Origin: Ideonella oryzae
GTDB taxonomy: Bacteria > Pseudomonadota > Gammaproteobacteria > Burkholderiales > Burkholderiaceae_C
NCBI RefSeq assembly: GCF_024055665.1
Contig: NZ_JAMXMC010000009.1
Coordinates: 1-64,000 of the forward strand
Direction of reading: 5' to 3'
Length of the DNA: 64,000 nt
Position numbers and translations under genes: made by a program. The notes below the pieces were generated by a model, which ran no database searches, was not told the DNA's origin, and was given only the letters and a program-made list of their open reading frames with translations. This document shows positions 44,352-53,159 of this stretch, in pieces (within the stretch, counting starts at the first letter, position 1; each line of letters begins with the position of its first letter).

Positions 44352-47153
44352 ATGGCCCGATACGTGTCGGCAGACCGCCGCCAACGCTCCCCTGCCCTGC
44401 GCCCGCGCGCTGGCGTTCTGGCCGTCCAGGCCGCCCTGCTGACGCTGGCGGCCATGCCGCTGACCGGTCAGGCCCAGACCAGCCCCGACACGCCGCAGCG
44501 CATCGAAATCACCGGCTCGGCGATCAAGCGCATCGACGGCGAGACGGCCCTGCCGGTGCAGGTCATCACCCGGGACCAGATCGACAAGGCGGGGCTGACC
44601 ACGGCGGCTGAAATCGTGGCACGGCTGAGCGCGTCGGCGGCCAACCTGACCGATGGCGGGAGCATCGGCACGGGCGGCTTTCACGACCAGACAGGCCTGA
44701 ATGCCGCCAATCTGCGCGGCATGGGTGCCTCGTCCACCCTGGTGCTGCTCAACGGCCGGCGGATGGCCAACTTCGCCTCGCCCGGCGATGCCGCGGGCGT
44801 GGACCTCAACACCATCCCGGCCGCCGCCATCCAGCGGGTGGAGGTGTTGCTGGACGGCGCATCCTCCCTCTATGGCAGCGACGCGATCGGCGGGGTGATC
44901 AACTTCATCACCCGGCGCGACTATCAGGGGGCCGAGGTCAATGTCAGCGCTGGCGACACCACCGAGGGCGGCGCCGGCAAGCGCACCGCCTCGCTGGCCG
45001 GCGGCTTCGGCGACTACGGTCGTGACGGTTTCAACGTCTTTGCCGTGCTGGATGTGCAGCAGACCGACAGCCTGAACGCCAACCAGCGCCAGTTCATCAC
45101 CGACCTGAACATCCCCGGTCGGCTGCCCTACCTGCTGTCCAGCGCCACCTTCCCCGCCAACCTGCGGCTGTCCACAGACCAGCGCGATCTGCTGAGCGCT
45201 AGCGGCTTCAGCACGAACGGCAAGGATCCGATCAGCACCCGCACGATCAACCCGTCTGCCGCCACCGGCTGCAACCCGCCGGCCTCGCTCTACCTGCCGT
45301 CCGGCATCGGCGGCGTCGATGGCTGCACCTACGACTACATGCGGGACATCGAGCTGTACCCCAAGTCGGACAAGACCAGCCTGTTCACCCGCGGCGTGCT
45401 GGACCTGGGCAGCGGCCACCAGTTCTTTGCCGAGGCCTCGCTGGCCCGCGCCACCACTTTTTACACCGGCACCGCCAACCGTGATGACGTGGAGGTGGAC
45501 GTCTCGAAGATCCCGGCGCTGGCGGGATCCGTGCTCGCCGGCCTGCCCTCCAACGACGAGAACCGGATGGTCACGGTGCGCGTGCGCCTGACCGAAGCCG
45601 GCAACCGGACCAGCCAGCTGGTGTCCAACGGCCAGCGCTATGTGATGGGCCTGACCGGCGTGGTCTCGGATTGGGACTACGAGGTGGCCCTCAACCACAG
45701 CAGCAGCACCGTCTCCGACCGGGACTACCAGGGCTATCTGAACGAGCCGATGGTGGCCGATGCGATCGCCAACGGCGTGGTCAACGCCTTCGGCCCATCC
45801 GATGCCGCCGGGCTGGCCGTGCTGTCGGCCGCGCAAATCCGCGGCGAGGTCCGCCGGGCCGTCGGCTTCATGGACAGCATCGATGGCAAGGTCAGCCGCG
45901 GCCTGATGAAGCTCGACGGAGGCGACCTGGCCCTGGCGCTGGGCGGCGAGTTTCGGCGCGAACGCCAGAACTACCACCAGTCCCAGGCCCTGGTCGACGA
46001 CATCATCATGGGAGAGACCTCCCAGGGACCGGACGCCGACTTCGGCCACAGCCGCAAGGTCGCGGCCGTGTTCGCTGAACTGGACGCCCCGGTGACCAAG
46101 CAGCTCGACCTGAGCCTGGCGGCGCGTTACGAGTACTACCAGGCCACTGGCGGCGCCACCAGCCCCAAGGTCGGGCTGAAGTACATGGCTACGCCCGATC
46201 TGCTGTTCCGCGCCTCGGCTGGCACCGGCTTCCGCGCTCCCACCCTCTCGGACCTGTACCGTCCCGTGACCGAGAACGAGTCAGCCACGCTGGCCGACCC
46301 GGTCTGCATGGCGGCGAACGACAACGACCTGACCTACTGCGCCTGGAACTGGACCACCCGCAGCTATTCAAACGCCAAGCTCAAGCCGGAGCGTTCCCGC
46401 CAGTTCTCGCTGGGCGCGGTGATGGCCCCGACGCGCAACACCAACATCAGCCTCGACTACTGGAGCATCCAGAAGAAGAACCTGATCAGCAACATCGGTG
46501 CCGACGTCATCCTGAACAACCTGGACAAGTACGAGAACCTGGTCCACCGCTACGGCGAAAACGAAGGCCTGTGCGAATACGACCCCGGCAGCATCGACAT
46601 CTGCTACATCGAGCTGCGCAAGGAGAATCGGGGCCGCCAGCTGATGTCGGGCCTGGATCTGGGGCTGAGCGTCTCCGACATCCAGACCGGCATCGGCACC
46701 TTCGCCGCGCGGCTCAACGGCACCTGGACCCTGAAATCCAAGCAGCAGACCGCCAACGACACGCCCTACTACAGCAACCTGGGCCAGTTCGTGAACGACG
46801 GTGTGGTGCAACGCTGGCGCCACACGCTGAGCCTGGACTGGACGATCGGCGAAGTGACCACCACGCTGACCAACTCCTACCTGTCGGCCTACACCGATCA
46901 GAACAGCGCAATCGACACGGACACCGGCGCCGTGGTCGACAAGAACCGGGTCAAGGCCTATTCGCTGTGGGACCTGACCGGCAGCTGGAGCCTGTCGCCG
47001 GAACTCACGGTGCGCGGCGGCGTGAAGAACCTGTTCGACACCTCGCCGCCCTTCTCCAACCAGGCCTATTTCTTCATCTCGGGCTACGACCCGAGCTACA
47101 CCGATCCCCGTGGCCGCTTTGTCTACGTGGGCATGCAGTACAAGTTCCAGTGA
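44352..47153 (+). CDS. TonB-dependent outer-membrane receptor
   Basis: A 933-residue receptor. Signal peptide ends near GQA-QT (about residue 38). The plug domain (about 50-175) has ITGSAIKRIDGETALPVQVITRDQID and VLLNGRRMAN and LDGASSLYGSDAIGGVINFITRR. The barrel ends in YVGMQYKF-Q, with Phe one before the last residue. Loop Cys residues (GCNPPAS...GGVDGC; CMAANDNDLTYC; CEYDPGSIDIC) suggest disulfides. It resembles the large oligomer-uptake receptor group rather than siderophore receptors. Its divergence from the cyanophycinase gene suggests uptake of Asp-Arg dipeptides or cyanophycin fragments; that is inference. Confidence 0.9.
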   Translation: MARYVSADRRQRSPALRPRAGVLAVQAALLTLAAMPLTGQAQTSPDTPQRIEITGSAIKRIDGETALPVQVITRDQIDKAGLTTAAEIVARLSASAANLTDGGSIGTGGFHDQTGLNAANLRGMGASSTLVLLNGRRMANFASPGDAAGVDLNTIPAAAIQRVEVLLDGASSLYGSDAIGGVINFITRRDYQGAEVNVSAGDTTEGGAGKRTASLAGGFGDYGRDGFNVFAVLDVQQTDSLNANQRQFITDLNIPGRLPYLLSSATFPANLRLSTDQRDLLSASGFSTNGKDPISTRTINPSAATGCNPPASLYLPSGIGGVDGCTYDYMRDIELYPKSDKTSLFTRGVLDLGSGHQFFAEASLARATTFYTGTANRDDVEVDVSKIPALAGSVLAGLPSNDENRMVTVRVRLTEAGNRTSQLVSNGQRYVMGLTGVVSDWDYEVALNHSSSTVSDRDYQGYLNEPMVADAIANGVVNAFGPSDAAGLAVLSAAQIRGEVRRAVGFMDSIDGKVSRGLMKLDGGDLALALGGEFRRERQNYHQSQALVDDIIMGETSQGPDADFGHSRKVAAVFAELDAPVTKQLDLSLAARYEYYQATGGATSPKVGLKYMATPDLLFRASAGTGFRAPTLSDLYRPVTENESATLADPVCMAANDNDLTYCAWNWTTRSYSNAKLKPERSRQFSLGAVMAPTRNTNISLDYWSIQKKNLISNIGADVILNNLDKYENLVHRYGENEGLCEYDPGSIDICYIELRKENRGRQLMSGLDLGLSVSDIQTGIGTFAARLNGTWTLKSKQQTANDTPYYSNLGQFVNDGVVQRWRHTLSLDWTIGEVTTTLTNSYLSAYTDQNSAIDTDTGAVVDKNRVKAYSLWDLTGSWSLSPELTVRGGVKNLFDTSPPFSNQAYFFISGYDPSYTDPRGRFVYVGMQYKFQ

Positions 47154-47190
47154 GCTGTCGCGGGGCACCGCTGCCTTCGCCCCTCGCCCC

Positions 47191-47221
47191 GGCCCCGCAT
47201 GCCCTGCGGGGCCTTTCTTTT
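47191..47221 (+). terminator. Intrinsic terminator after the TonB receptor gene
   Basis: The 9-bp stem GGCCCCGCA/TGCGGGGCC has a 5-nt loop and is followed by TTTCTTTT. It lies 38 bases past the receptor stop. It separates the receptor from the paired secreted-protein genes. Confidence 0.85.
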
Positions 47222-47320
47222 GGGGCCCGGAAACGGGGGCTGGGCTCCTTTCGCGCCTCCCGCCCACCTCCGCAGAATTGAGTATTCGCATAGGGCAGCT
47301 CCCTGCCGCACGATGCTGCC

Positions 47321-47343
47321 GCGTCTGGAGCAGTTGCAGGCGA
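47321..47343 (+). repeat. Upstream element, copy 1
   Basis: A 23-base sequence matches positions 48810-48832 at 22 of 23 bases. Each copy lies about 106 bases before the start of one of the two paralogous secreted-protein genes. It is a candidate shared promoter or operator element. Confidence 0.6.
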
Positions 47344-47449
47344 TTCCCGAGACAGTGCGCCGGACCTCCGGGGATCGGCCTTGCCGCGCCTGTCATGACA
47401 CGCACGCCCGGCGGGCCCCGCACCGGGATGCCCTCCCGGATCTGAACGC

Positions 47450-48724
47450 ATGAAAACCCCCTTCCTGCCGCTGCGCCGCCGCGGCCTGTTCACCCCTTGG
47501 CTGCTGGCCGGCGCCCTGGGCCTGTCCCTTCATGTCCCCCTGGCCCACGCCAGCGGGCCGGAGGTGCAGGTCACCCCGTCCTTCGTCATCGACTTCGAGT
47601 TCGACTGGGGGCGCGATGGCGTTTATTGCGCCAGCTGCAACCAGGGCGCCGGCAATGCACGGCTGGCGTTCAGTGATGGCCGCCAGAGGCTGTGGGTGGC
47701 CAATGTGGACCCGGACAGCGGTGCCTTCCTGCCCGCCGATGGCCAGGGCGTGCTGGTGGACAAGAACGCCGCCGCGGCCACCACCTTCGGCAACGGCCCG
47801 GAATGGGCCATCTCGGCACAAGGCTCCCAGCTGGTCTACTCCAAGTACCTCGCCGACCAAGCCCCGACCAAGAGCAGTGTCGGACTGGGTCTGGCCAGCA
47901 TGGCGGGAGGCCAGTGGACCACCGAACTGCTGAGCGGAAGCCTGCAGCGCGTGTCCCCCATCGCCACCATGGACCTCGATTCACCCGCGCCCCGGGTCCA
48001 GTACCAGGACACCGGACGGGTCAACACTTACTGGCGCCCGCTGGCCGACGGGTCGGAGGAACACCCGATCACCGTGCCGGGCTACTCGGCAGGCGCGCGG
48101 CGCTGGGTGCCGGGCACCCACCAGATCATCATCACGGGCAACGATGCGGCCGGCTTCAGCCAGGTCTTCCTCTATGACACCGACACCGGCTCCGTCCAGC
48201 AGCTGACCCAGGAGAGGGGCAGCGTGAGCGGCGCCATGATGTGGCGTGCCCCGGAGTACGACAACACGTGCATCTTCTTCGCCGTGGTGAATGCCAAGAC
48301 GCTGGTGGTCTACCGCCAGTTGCCAGACGCCCATGGCCTGCTGAACTGGCAGGCCATCCAGCGCACGGCCTTGCCTACGGGCTACCCCTATGTCTGGTCA
48401 CCAGAGTACTTCGTCCACAACGGGCGCTCCTACATCTTCTTCCAGATGAACCAGAACCCGGTGGCCTGGACGCTCAACAGCCCGTCCCAGATCGGCATGG
48501 TGGGTGTGCTCCCGGAGAACAGCACCCTGCAGAACCTCACCCCCGATGCCGACGTGGTGCGGATGCGAATGGACCCCGAGTACTACATCACCGCGCAGGG
48601 CCCGTTCATCTACTACAACCGCTTTCAGGCACAGGGGCCGGCGTCCCCCGGCAACTCCGAAGGGGTGTGGCGGGTGGACACCGGCCTGGGCCCGGCGCTC
48701 AGTCCCTTCAAACGGGGACAGTGA
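47450..48724 (+). CDS. Secreted protein of unknown family, paralogue 1
   Basis: A 424-residue exported protein. A signal peptide (cleavage near AHA-SG, about residue 35) is followed by DFEFDWGRDG and a CASCNQGAGNARLA motif. Repeated Trp/Tyr/Gly strand patterns of WD40-like or TolB-type propeller follow (LVYSKYLADQ, VQYQDTG, GYSAGARRWVPGTHQIIITG, YVWSPEYFVHNGRSYIFF). The Cys-x-x-Cys could bind metal or haem-like groups; there is no His after it, so not a c-type haem site. About 60% of residues look shared with the next gene by eye. I do not recognise the family. Beside a TonB receptor and cyanophycinase gene, a role in substrate capture at the surface is a guess. Confidence 0.75.
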   Translation: MKTPFLPLRRRGLFTPWLLAGALGLSLHVPLAHASGPEVQVTPSFVIDFEFDWGRDGVYCASCNQGAGNARLAFSDGRQRLWVANVDPDSGAFLPADGQGVLVDKNAAAATTFGNGPEWAISAQGSQLVYSKYLADQAPTKSSVGLGLASMAGGQWTTELLSGSLQRVSPIATMDLDSPAPRVQYQDTGRVNTYWRPLADGSEEHPITVPGYSAGARRWVPGTHQIIITGNDAAGFSQVFLYDTDTGSVQQLTQERGSVSGAMMWRAPEYDNTCIFFAVVNAKTLVVYRQLPDAHGLLNWQAIQRTALPTGYPYVWSPEYFVHNGRSYIFFQMNQNPVAWTLNSPSQIGMVGVLPENSTLQNLTPDADVVRMRMDPEYYITAQGPFIYYNRFQAQGPASPGNSEGVWRVDTGLGPALSPFKRGQ

Positions 48725-48809
48725 GAACGCCGCCTCATCCTCAGCCGGCGGGACAGATGAGTAAGTTGATGTATTTGAGGTAAGCAAATACCTCCCTCAG
48801 GATACCGGG

Positions 48810-48832
48810 GCGTCTGGAGCATTTGCAGGCGA
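48810..48832 (+). repeat. Upstream element, copy 2
   Basis: Second copy of the 23-base element at 47321-47343. It lies 106 bases before the start at 48938. The flanking sequence is also partly similar, so the whole upstream region seems to have been duplicated with the gene. Confidence 0.6.
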
Positions 48833-48937
48833 GTCGTCTGGCTGTGCCTGGGGCTGCGGGAAGCAGTGCTCGGCGGCAGCCAGGCCACCGTATCGCCCAC
48901 CGTTGCTGGGGCGACCACTGTTGACCTGGAGCCTTCC

Positions 48938-50203
48938 ATGACCCTCCGCCCGGCCGGATCCTCCCTCCGGCAATGCCTGCAGCGGCTTGCTGCCCTCTGT
49001 CTGCTGCCTCTGGGCCTGTCCGCCCAGGCCCAGGGTGTTGAGACCCTGGTGACCAATGCGGCCATCGTCGACTTCGAGTTCGACTGGGGCCGCGATGGCC
49101 TGAACTGCCCCACCTGCAACCAGGGCGCCGGCAACGCCCGGCTGGCCTGGACCGATGGCCGGCTCAACCTCTGGGTGGCCAATGTGGATTACGCCACCGG
49201 CGCCTTCGTGCCCGCCAGCGGACGCGGGGTGAAGGTGGACACCAACACCGCCCTGGTCACCACCTACGGCAACGGCCCGGAATGGGCCTTCTCGGCCCTG
49301 GGCTCTCAGCTCGTCTACACCAAGTACCTGCCCGATCAGCCCCCGAGCGATGCCACGGCCGGCATCGGCGTGGCCACCCTGGTGAACGGGCTCTGGACCC
49401 CCGAGATGCTCGACGACAGCCTGCAGCGCATCTCGCCGATCGCCACGCTGGACCAGAGCAACCCCGCAGCAATGGTCCAGTACCAGGACGTCACCAAGAC
49501 CCAGACCTTCTGGCGCCTGATGGCCGATGGCACGGTGGAACATCCGATCGCCGTCCAGGGCTACTCGGCCGGCGCACGCCGCTGGGTGCCCGGCACCGGC
49601 AAGGTCATCCTGACCGGCAAGGCGCCCTCGGGCTACAACCAGGTCTTCCTGTTCGACACCGACTCCGGCCAGGCACAGCAGCTGACCAATGAGAACGGCA
49701 ACGTGAGCGGCGCCATGATGTGGCAGGCCCCGGAGTACAACAACGAGTACGTCTTCTTCGCTGTGCTCAACGGCAAGATGCTGGTGGTCTACCGTCAACT
49801 GCCGGATGCCAGCGGGCTGCCCGCCTGGCAGGTGATTCAGCGCAGCACGCTGCCGACGGGCTTCCCCTACGTCTGGTCGCCTGAGTACTTCGTGCACAAC
49901 GGGCGCTCGTACATCTTCTTCCAGATGAACAAGACCAGCATCGCCTCCAACATGAGCAAACCCTCCCAGATCGGGATGGTGGGCATCCTGCCGGACAACA
50001 GCACCCTGGTGAACCTCACGCCCGACACCACGACCTCGCGGGTGCGGATGGACCCCGAGTACTACATCACCGCCCAGGGTCCGTTCATCTACTACAACCG
50101 CTACCAGCTGGCGACCAGCGACACGGGCCCCGTGCCCGACGGGGTGTGGCGGGTGGACACCCAGCTGGGGCCGCCGGTCATCGGCAGCTCGCTCAGTCGC
50201 TGA
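48938..50203 (+). CDS. Secreted protein of unknown family, paralogue 2
   Basis: A 421-residue exported protein closely related to the gene at 47450. Signal peptide ends near AQA-QG (about residue 31). Then VDFEFDWGRDG and CPTCNQGAGNARLA, and the same series of propeller-like segments ending RVDTQLGP. The start ATG 48938 has CTGGAG upstream; an upstream GTG at 48866 is less likely. Tandem arrangement and the shared upstream element indicate recent duplication. It is followed by a strong UUCG hairpin. Confidence 0.75.
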   Translation: MTLRPAGSSLRQCLQRLAALCLLPLGLSAQAQGVETLVTNAAIVDFEFDWGRDGLNCPTCNQGAGNARLAWTDGRLNLWVANVDYATGAFVPASGRGVKVDTNTALVTTYGNGPEWAFSALGSQLVYTKYLPDQPPSDATAGIGVATLVNGLWTPEMLDDSLQRISPIATLDQSNPAAMVQYQDVTKTQTFWRLMADGTVEHPIAVQGYSAGARRWVPGTGKVILTGKAPSGYNQVFLFDTDSGQAQQLTNENGNVSGAMMWQAPEYNNEYVFFAVLNGKMLVVYRQLPDASGLPAWQVIQRSTLPTGFPYVWSPEYFVHNGRSYIFFQMNKTSIASNMSKPSQIGMVGILPDNSTLVNLTPDTTTSRVRMDPEYYITAQGPFIYYNRYQLATSDTGPVPDGVWRVDTQLGPPVIGSSLSR

Positions 50204-50243
50204 GCCAGCTGCTGCCGAGCCGGCCGACCACGGCGAAGCGCGA

Positions 50244-50271
50244 CCTCAGGGGGCCTTCGGGCTCCCTGAGG
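50244..50271. terminator. UUCG-loop hairpin between convergent genes
   Basis: CCTCAGGG/CCCTGAGG (8 bp) with an inner GCC-TTCG-GGC tip forms a very stable hairpin. It overlaps the stop of the gene at 50246 and lies 41 bases past the stop at 50203. Only a weak T-rich tract follows. It may end both convergent transcripts. Confidence 0.5.
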
Positions 50272-51307
50272 GCTTCTGCAGCAGGCGCTTCTTCTCGTCC
50301 AACCCCAGGCCGTGGTTGACGAACTGGAAGGTGGCCACCTTGGACAGGTCCACCTCGCCGGGCTGATAGAGACCGGCGCGGACCATCTTGTCGTAGAAGT
50401 CGCGGATGCGCTCGGGCTTCATCGCACCAATGCCCCGGGTGAGGCTGTCGCCGCTGTCCACGATGCCCAGCGACTTCATCAGCGCCACCGACTGATCGAT
50501 GGTGGCCGGGTCCATCTCGGGGTTGTCCTTGAGGATCAGCGCGTCGGCGGCCCGGCGGTCGCCGTACAGATAGTGCACCCAGCCCAGGATGGAGGCCTCG
50601 ACGAAGCGCTTGACCAGGTCGGGCTTCTTCTGCACCGTCTCGACGCGGGTCTCGATCGTGGTGCTGTAGGTGCTGTAGCCATGGTCGGCCAGCAGGAAGG
50701 TCAGCGGCGTGAAGCCGCCCTGCTTCTGGATGCTGATGGGCTCCTCCACCGCATAGCCCTGCTGGATGCTCTTGGCGTTCGCCAGGAAGGGGCCGAGGTT
50801 GTAGTTGTAGGGCCGCAGCTGCTCATCCTTGAAACCCTGCTCGGCCTTGAGCCAGGCCCACCAGGAGAACTGCGCGTCCTTGGCGATGTAGGCCACCGGC
50901 GCCTTCTTCAGGTCGGCAAAGGTCTTGTAGCCCTGGCCGGGATGGGCCATCAGGGCCTGCGGGTCCTTCTGGAACAGGCTGGCCACCGTGATGACCGGCA
51001 CGCCGTTCTTCACGTTGTCGAAGCTGTGCAGCAGGTTGCCGGTCATCAGGAAGTCGATCTTGCCGGCCGGCAGCAGCGGCCGGTTGTTGACCTGCGGCCC
51101 GCCCTGGCGGATCTCCACCGCCAGGCCGTAGCGGGCGTAGGTGCCGTCCGCCAGGGCCTGGTAGAAGCCACCGTGCGCGGCCTGGGCCTTCCAGTTGGTG
51201 GCAAACACCACCTTGTCCTGCGCCGCCACCGGGCCGGCCGCCAGGCCGCCGGCCAGGGCCGTGGCCAGCAGCAGAACGGTGTGGGCACGCCTTCGCGTCA
51301 TCGTCAT
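50246..51307 (-). CDS. NitT/TauT-family ABC transporter substrate-binding protein
   Basis: A 353-residue periplasmic binding protein. Signal peptide cleavage is near VAAQ (about residue 30). Mature VVFATNWKAQAAHGGFYQALADGTYARYGL and QVNNRPLLPAGKIDFLM match the NMT1/THI5-like SsuA/TauA group. The start is one of two nearby ATGs (51307 or 51301). The substrate could be a sulfonate, a thiamine precursor or another small molecule; sequence does not decide. Its permease and ATPase are at 52368 and 53152, separated from it by an SDR gene. Confidence 0.85.
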   Translation of the reverse strand: MTMTRRRAHTVLLLATALAGGLAAGPVAAQDKVVFATNWKAQAAHGGFYQALADGTYARYGLAVEIRQGGPQVNNRPLLPAGKIDFLMTGNLLHSFDNVKNGVPVITVASLFQKDPQALMAHPGQGYKTFADLKKAPVAYIAKDAQFSWWAWLKAEQGFKDEQLRPYNYNLGPFLANAKSIQQGYAVEEPISIQKQGGFTPLTFLLADHGYSTYSTTIETRVETVQKKPDLVKRFVEASILGWVHYLYGDRRAADALILKDNPEMDPATIDQSVALMKSLGIVDSGDSLTRGIGAMKPERIRDFYDKMVRAGLYQPGEVDLSKVATFQFVNHGLGLDEKKRLLQKPSGSPKAP

Positions 51308-51403
51308 CGCGGCATCCTTCAGAGGGTCCTGATGGCGCCGCATGGTAGCGGCAGCCGCAGGCCAGCGCCGGGGCAGGGCCTTGCCCGCGGCCTGGCCGCG
51401 ATC

Positions 51404-52264
51404 TCAGTGCGTCCAGTCCTCGCTGTGCTGCCACAGCGTGCGGGCCAGGGCCTCGTCCCGACCGGCCGGACTGGGTTGGGCGGGCGCGCCATCGCTCCAG
51501 TACAGGCCGCTCTGCCCCGCCAGGGCCGGCGCGGTGGCGCACAGCAAAGGCGTGCGGGCGCCCTCCTCCACCGTGACCATGCGGCGCAGCCAGTGGAACA
51601 GCGGGCGCAGCGGCGCAGGCAGGGTGCGCCAGATGTCCGAAGCCACCACCCCCGGGTGGACGGCATAGGTGCTGATGCCCGTGCCGACCAGCCGCCGCGC
51701 CAGCTCGGCGCTGAACAGCAGATTGGCCAGCTTGGACACACCGTACTCCGCAATGCCGGTGGCCGTGCGCGTGGGCTGGCGCAGCTGCGCAAACGGGATG
51801 CCGTCCACCCGCCGGTGCGCGCGGCTGGACAGGGTGACGATGCGGGCCGGCCCGCCGAGCTGCAGTGCCGGCAACAGGCGCTGGGTCAACAGGAAGTGCC
51901 CCATGTGGTTCACGCCGAAAGCCATCTCGAAGCCCGAACGGGTGAGCCCCCGCGCGCCGGCCAGGCCGGCGTTGTTGACCAGCAGGTGCAGTGGCAGACC
52001 CAGGTCCAGAAAGCGCTGCGCGCAGTCGCCCACCGAGGCGAAGTCCCCCAGCTCCAGCGGCAGCCAGGTGGCGGACCGGGCCCCCGGCAAGGCATCGATC
52101 TCGGCCTGCACCTCGGCCGTGCGCTCGGCGCTGCGGCAGGCCAGGAAGACGCGGGCGCCCTGGCGGGCCAGCTCGCGGGCGATCACCCGGCCGATGCCGG
52201 TGTTGGCGCCGGTGACCAGGGCCACCTGGCCAGCCAGGGGAAGGGAGTCGGGCATGGTGTTCAT
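51404..52264 (-). CDS. Short-chain dehydrogenase/reductase
   Basis: A 286-residue Rossmann oxidoreductase. NAD(P)-binding TGxxxGIG is VTGANTGIGRVIA; NNAGL and the active-site Tyr-Lys pair YGVSKLANLL are present. It resembles the retinol dehydrogenase/WW-domain oxidoreductase group. The start could be 52264 or 52255. It is embedded between the binding protein and permease genes of an ABC transporter. The substrate may be linked to the transported compound, but this is inference. Confidence 0.88.
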   Translation of the reverse strand: MNTMPDSLPLAGQVALVTGANTGIGRVIARELARQGARVFLACRSAERTAEVQAEIDALPGARSATWLPLELGDFASVGDCAQRFLDLGLPLHLLVNNAGLAGARGLTRSGFEMAFGVNHMGHFLLTQRLLPALQLGGPARIVTLSSRAHRRVDGIPFAQLRQPTRTATGIAEYGVSKLANLLFSAELARRLVGTGISTYAVHPGVVASDIWRTLPAPLRPLFHWLRRMVTVEEGARTPLLCATAPALAGQSGLYWSDGAPAQPSPAGRDEALARTLWQHSEDWTH

Positions 52265-52367
52265 CGTGGCCCGCAGGCTAGCCCGGCCAGATGACAGCTC
52301 ATCCGGGTTCAGACCGCTGTCGGGTTTCGCCGGAGTCACCGTGGGTATCGCGCCGTGTCCGGCGGGC

Positions 52368-53159
52368 TCAGCCCCGCTCGCTGTCGTGCCAGCGCCGCAG
52401 CAGCAGGCGCCCCAGCGCCTCGAAGCCCAGGTGGATCAGCACACCGGTGGCGGCCACCAGCACCAGGGCCGCGAACATCTTTGGGATCTCGGTGCGGAAG
52501 GCTGCCTCCAGGATGCGCGAGGCCAGACCGGTGTTGCGACCGGCCGCACCGGCGGTGAACTCGGCCGCCACCGCGCCGATCAGGCTCAGACCACCGGCGA
52601 TCTTCAGCCCGGTGAGAAAGTACGGCAGTGCCGAGGGGATGAGCAGGAAGCGCAGGGTCTGCCAGCGGCTGGCGCCATACAGACGGAACAGCTCGCGCAG
52701 GCCCGCATCGGCGCTGCGCAGGCCGGCCAGGGTGTTGGCCAGCAGCGGGAAGAAAGCCACGATCCAGGCGCAGACCAGCACGGTGGCCTCGGCGCTGTCG
52801 GTGAGGATCATGATCAGCGGGGCCACCGCGATCACCGGCGTGACCTGCAGCACCACCGCGAAGGGCGTGAGGCTCCATTCCAGCCAGCGCGAGAGCGAGA
52901 ACAGCGTGGCCAGGCCCACACCGCCCACACAGGCCAGGGCCAGCGCGGTGGCGGTGATGCGCACCGTCACCCACCAGCTGGCCATCAGCGAGCCGAAGTC
53001 CTGGTGCAGGGCCTGCAGCACCCGCCAGGGGCCGGGCAGCAGATAGGGCGGAATGTCCCAGAACCACACCGCGCCTTGCCAGGCCGCCAGCGCCAGCAGC
53101 ACGGCCAGTGTGGGCGCCAGCCAGCGCCCCGGTCCACGCGGTGGCGTGGCCTCAGCCAA
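52368..53159 (-). CDS. ABC transporter permease (NitT/TauT family)
   Basis: A 263-residue permease with about six hydrophobic helices. The binding-protein-dependent transport segment (EAA-like loop) is ELFRLYGASRWQTLRFLLIPSALPYFLTGLKIAGG. It overlaps the upstream ATPase stop by 8 bases, so translation is coupled. Works with the ATPase at 53152 and probably the binding protein at 50246. Confidence 0.88.
   Translation of the reverse strand: MAEATPPRGPGRWLAPTLAVLLALAAWQGAVWFWDIPPYLLPGPWRVLQALHQDFGSLMASWWVTVRITATALALACVGGVGLATLFSLSRWLEWSLTPFAVVLQVTPVIAVAPLIMILTDSAEATVLVCAWIVAFFPLLANTLAGLRSADAGLRELFRLYGASRWQTLRFLLIPSALPYFLTGLKIAGGLSLIGAVAAEFTAGAAGRNTGLASRILEAAFRTEIPKMFAALVLVAATGVLIHLGFEALGRLLLRRWHDSERG

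Noticed and set aside
41870-44611. A 913-residue plus-strand frame opposite aotJ and the cyanophycinase gene.
   Set aside because: Shadow frame; would overlap two well-defined minus genes and the receptor start.
47450-50203. CxxC motif as a c-type haem site in the paired secreted proteins.
   Set aside because: The residue after the second Cys is Asn, not His, so the CxxCH rule is not met.
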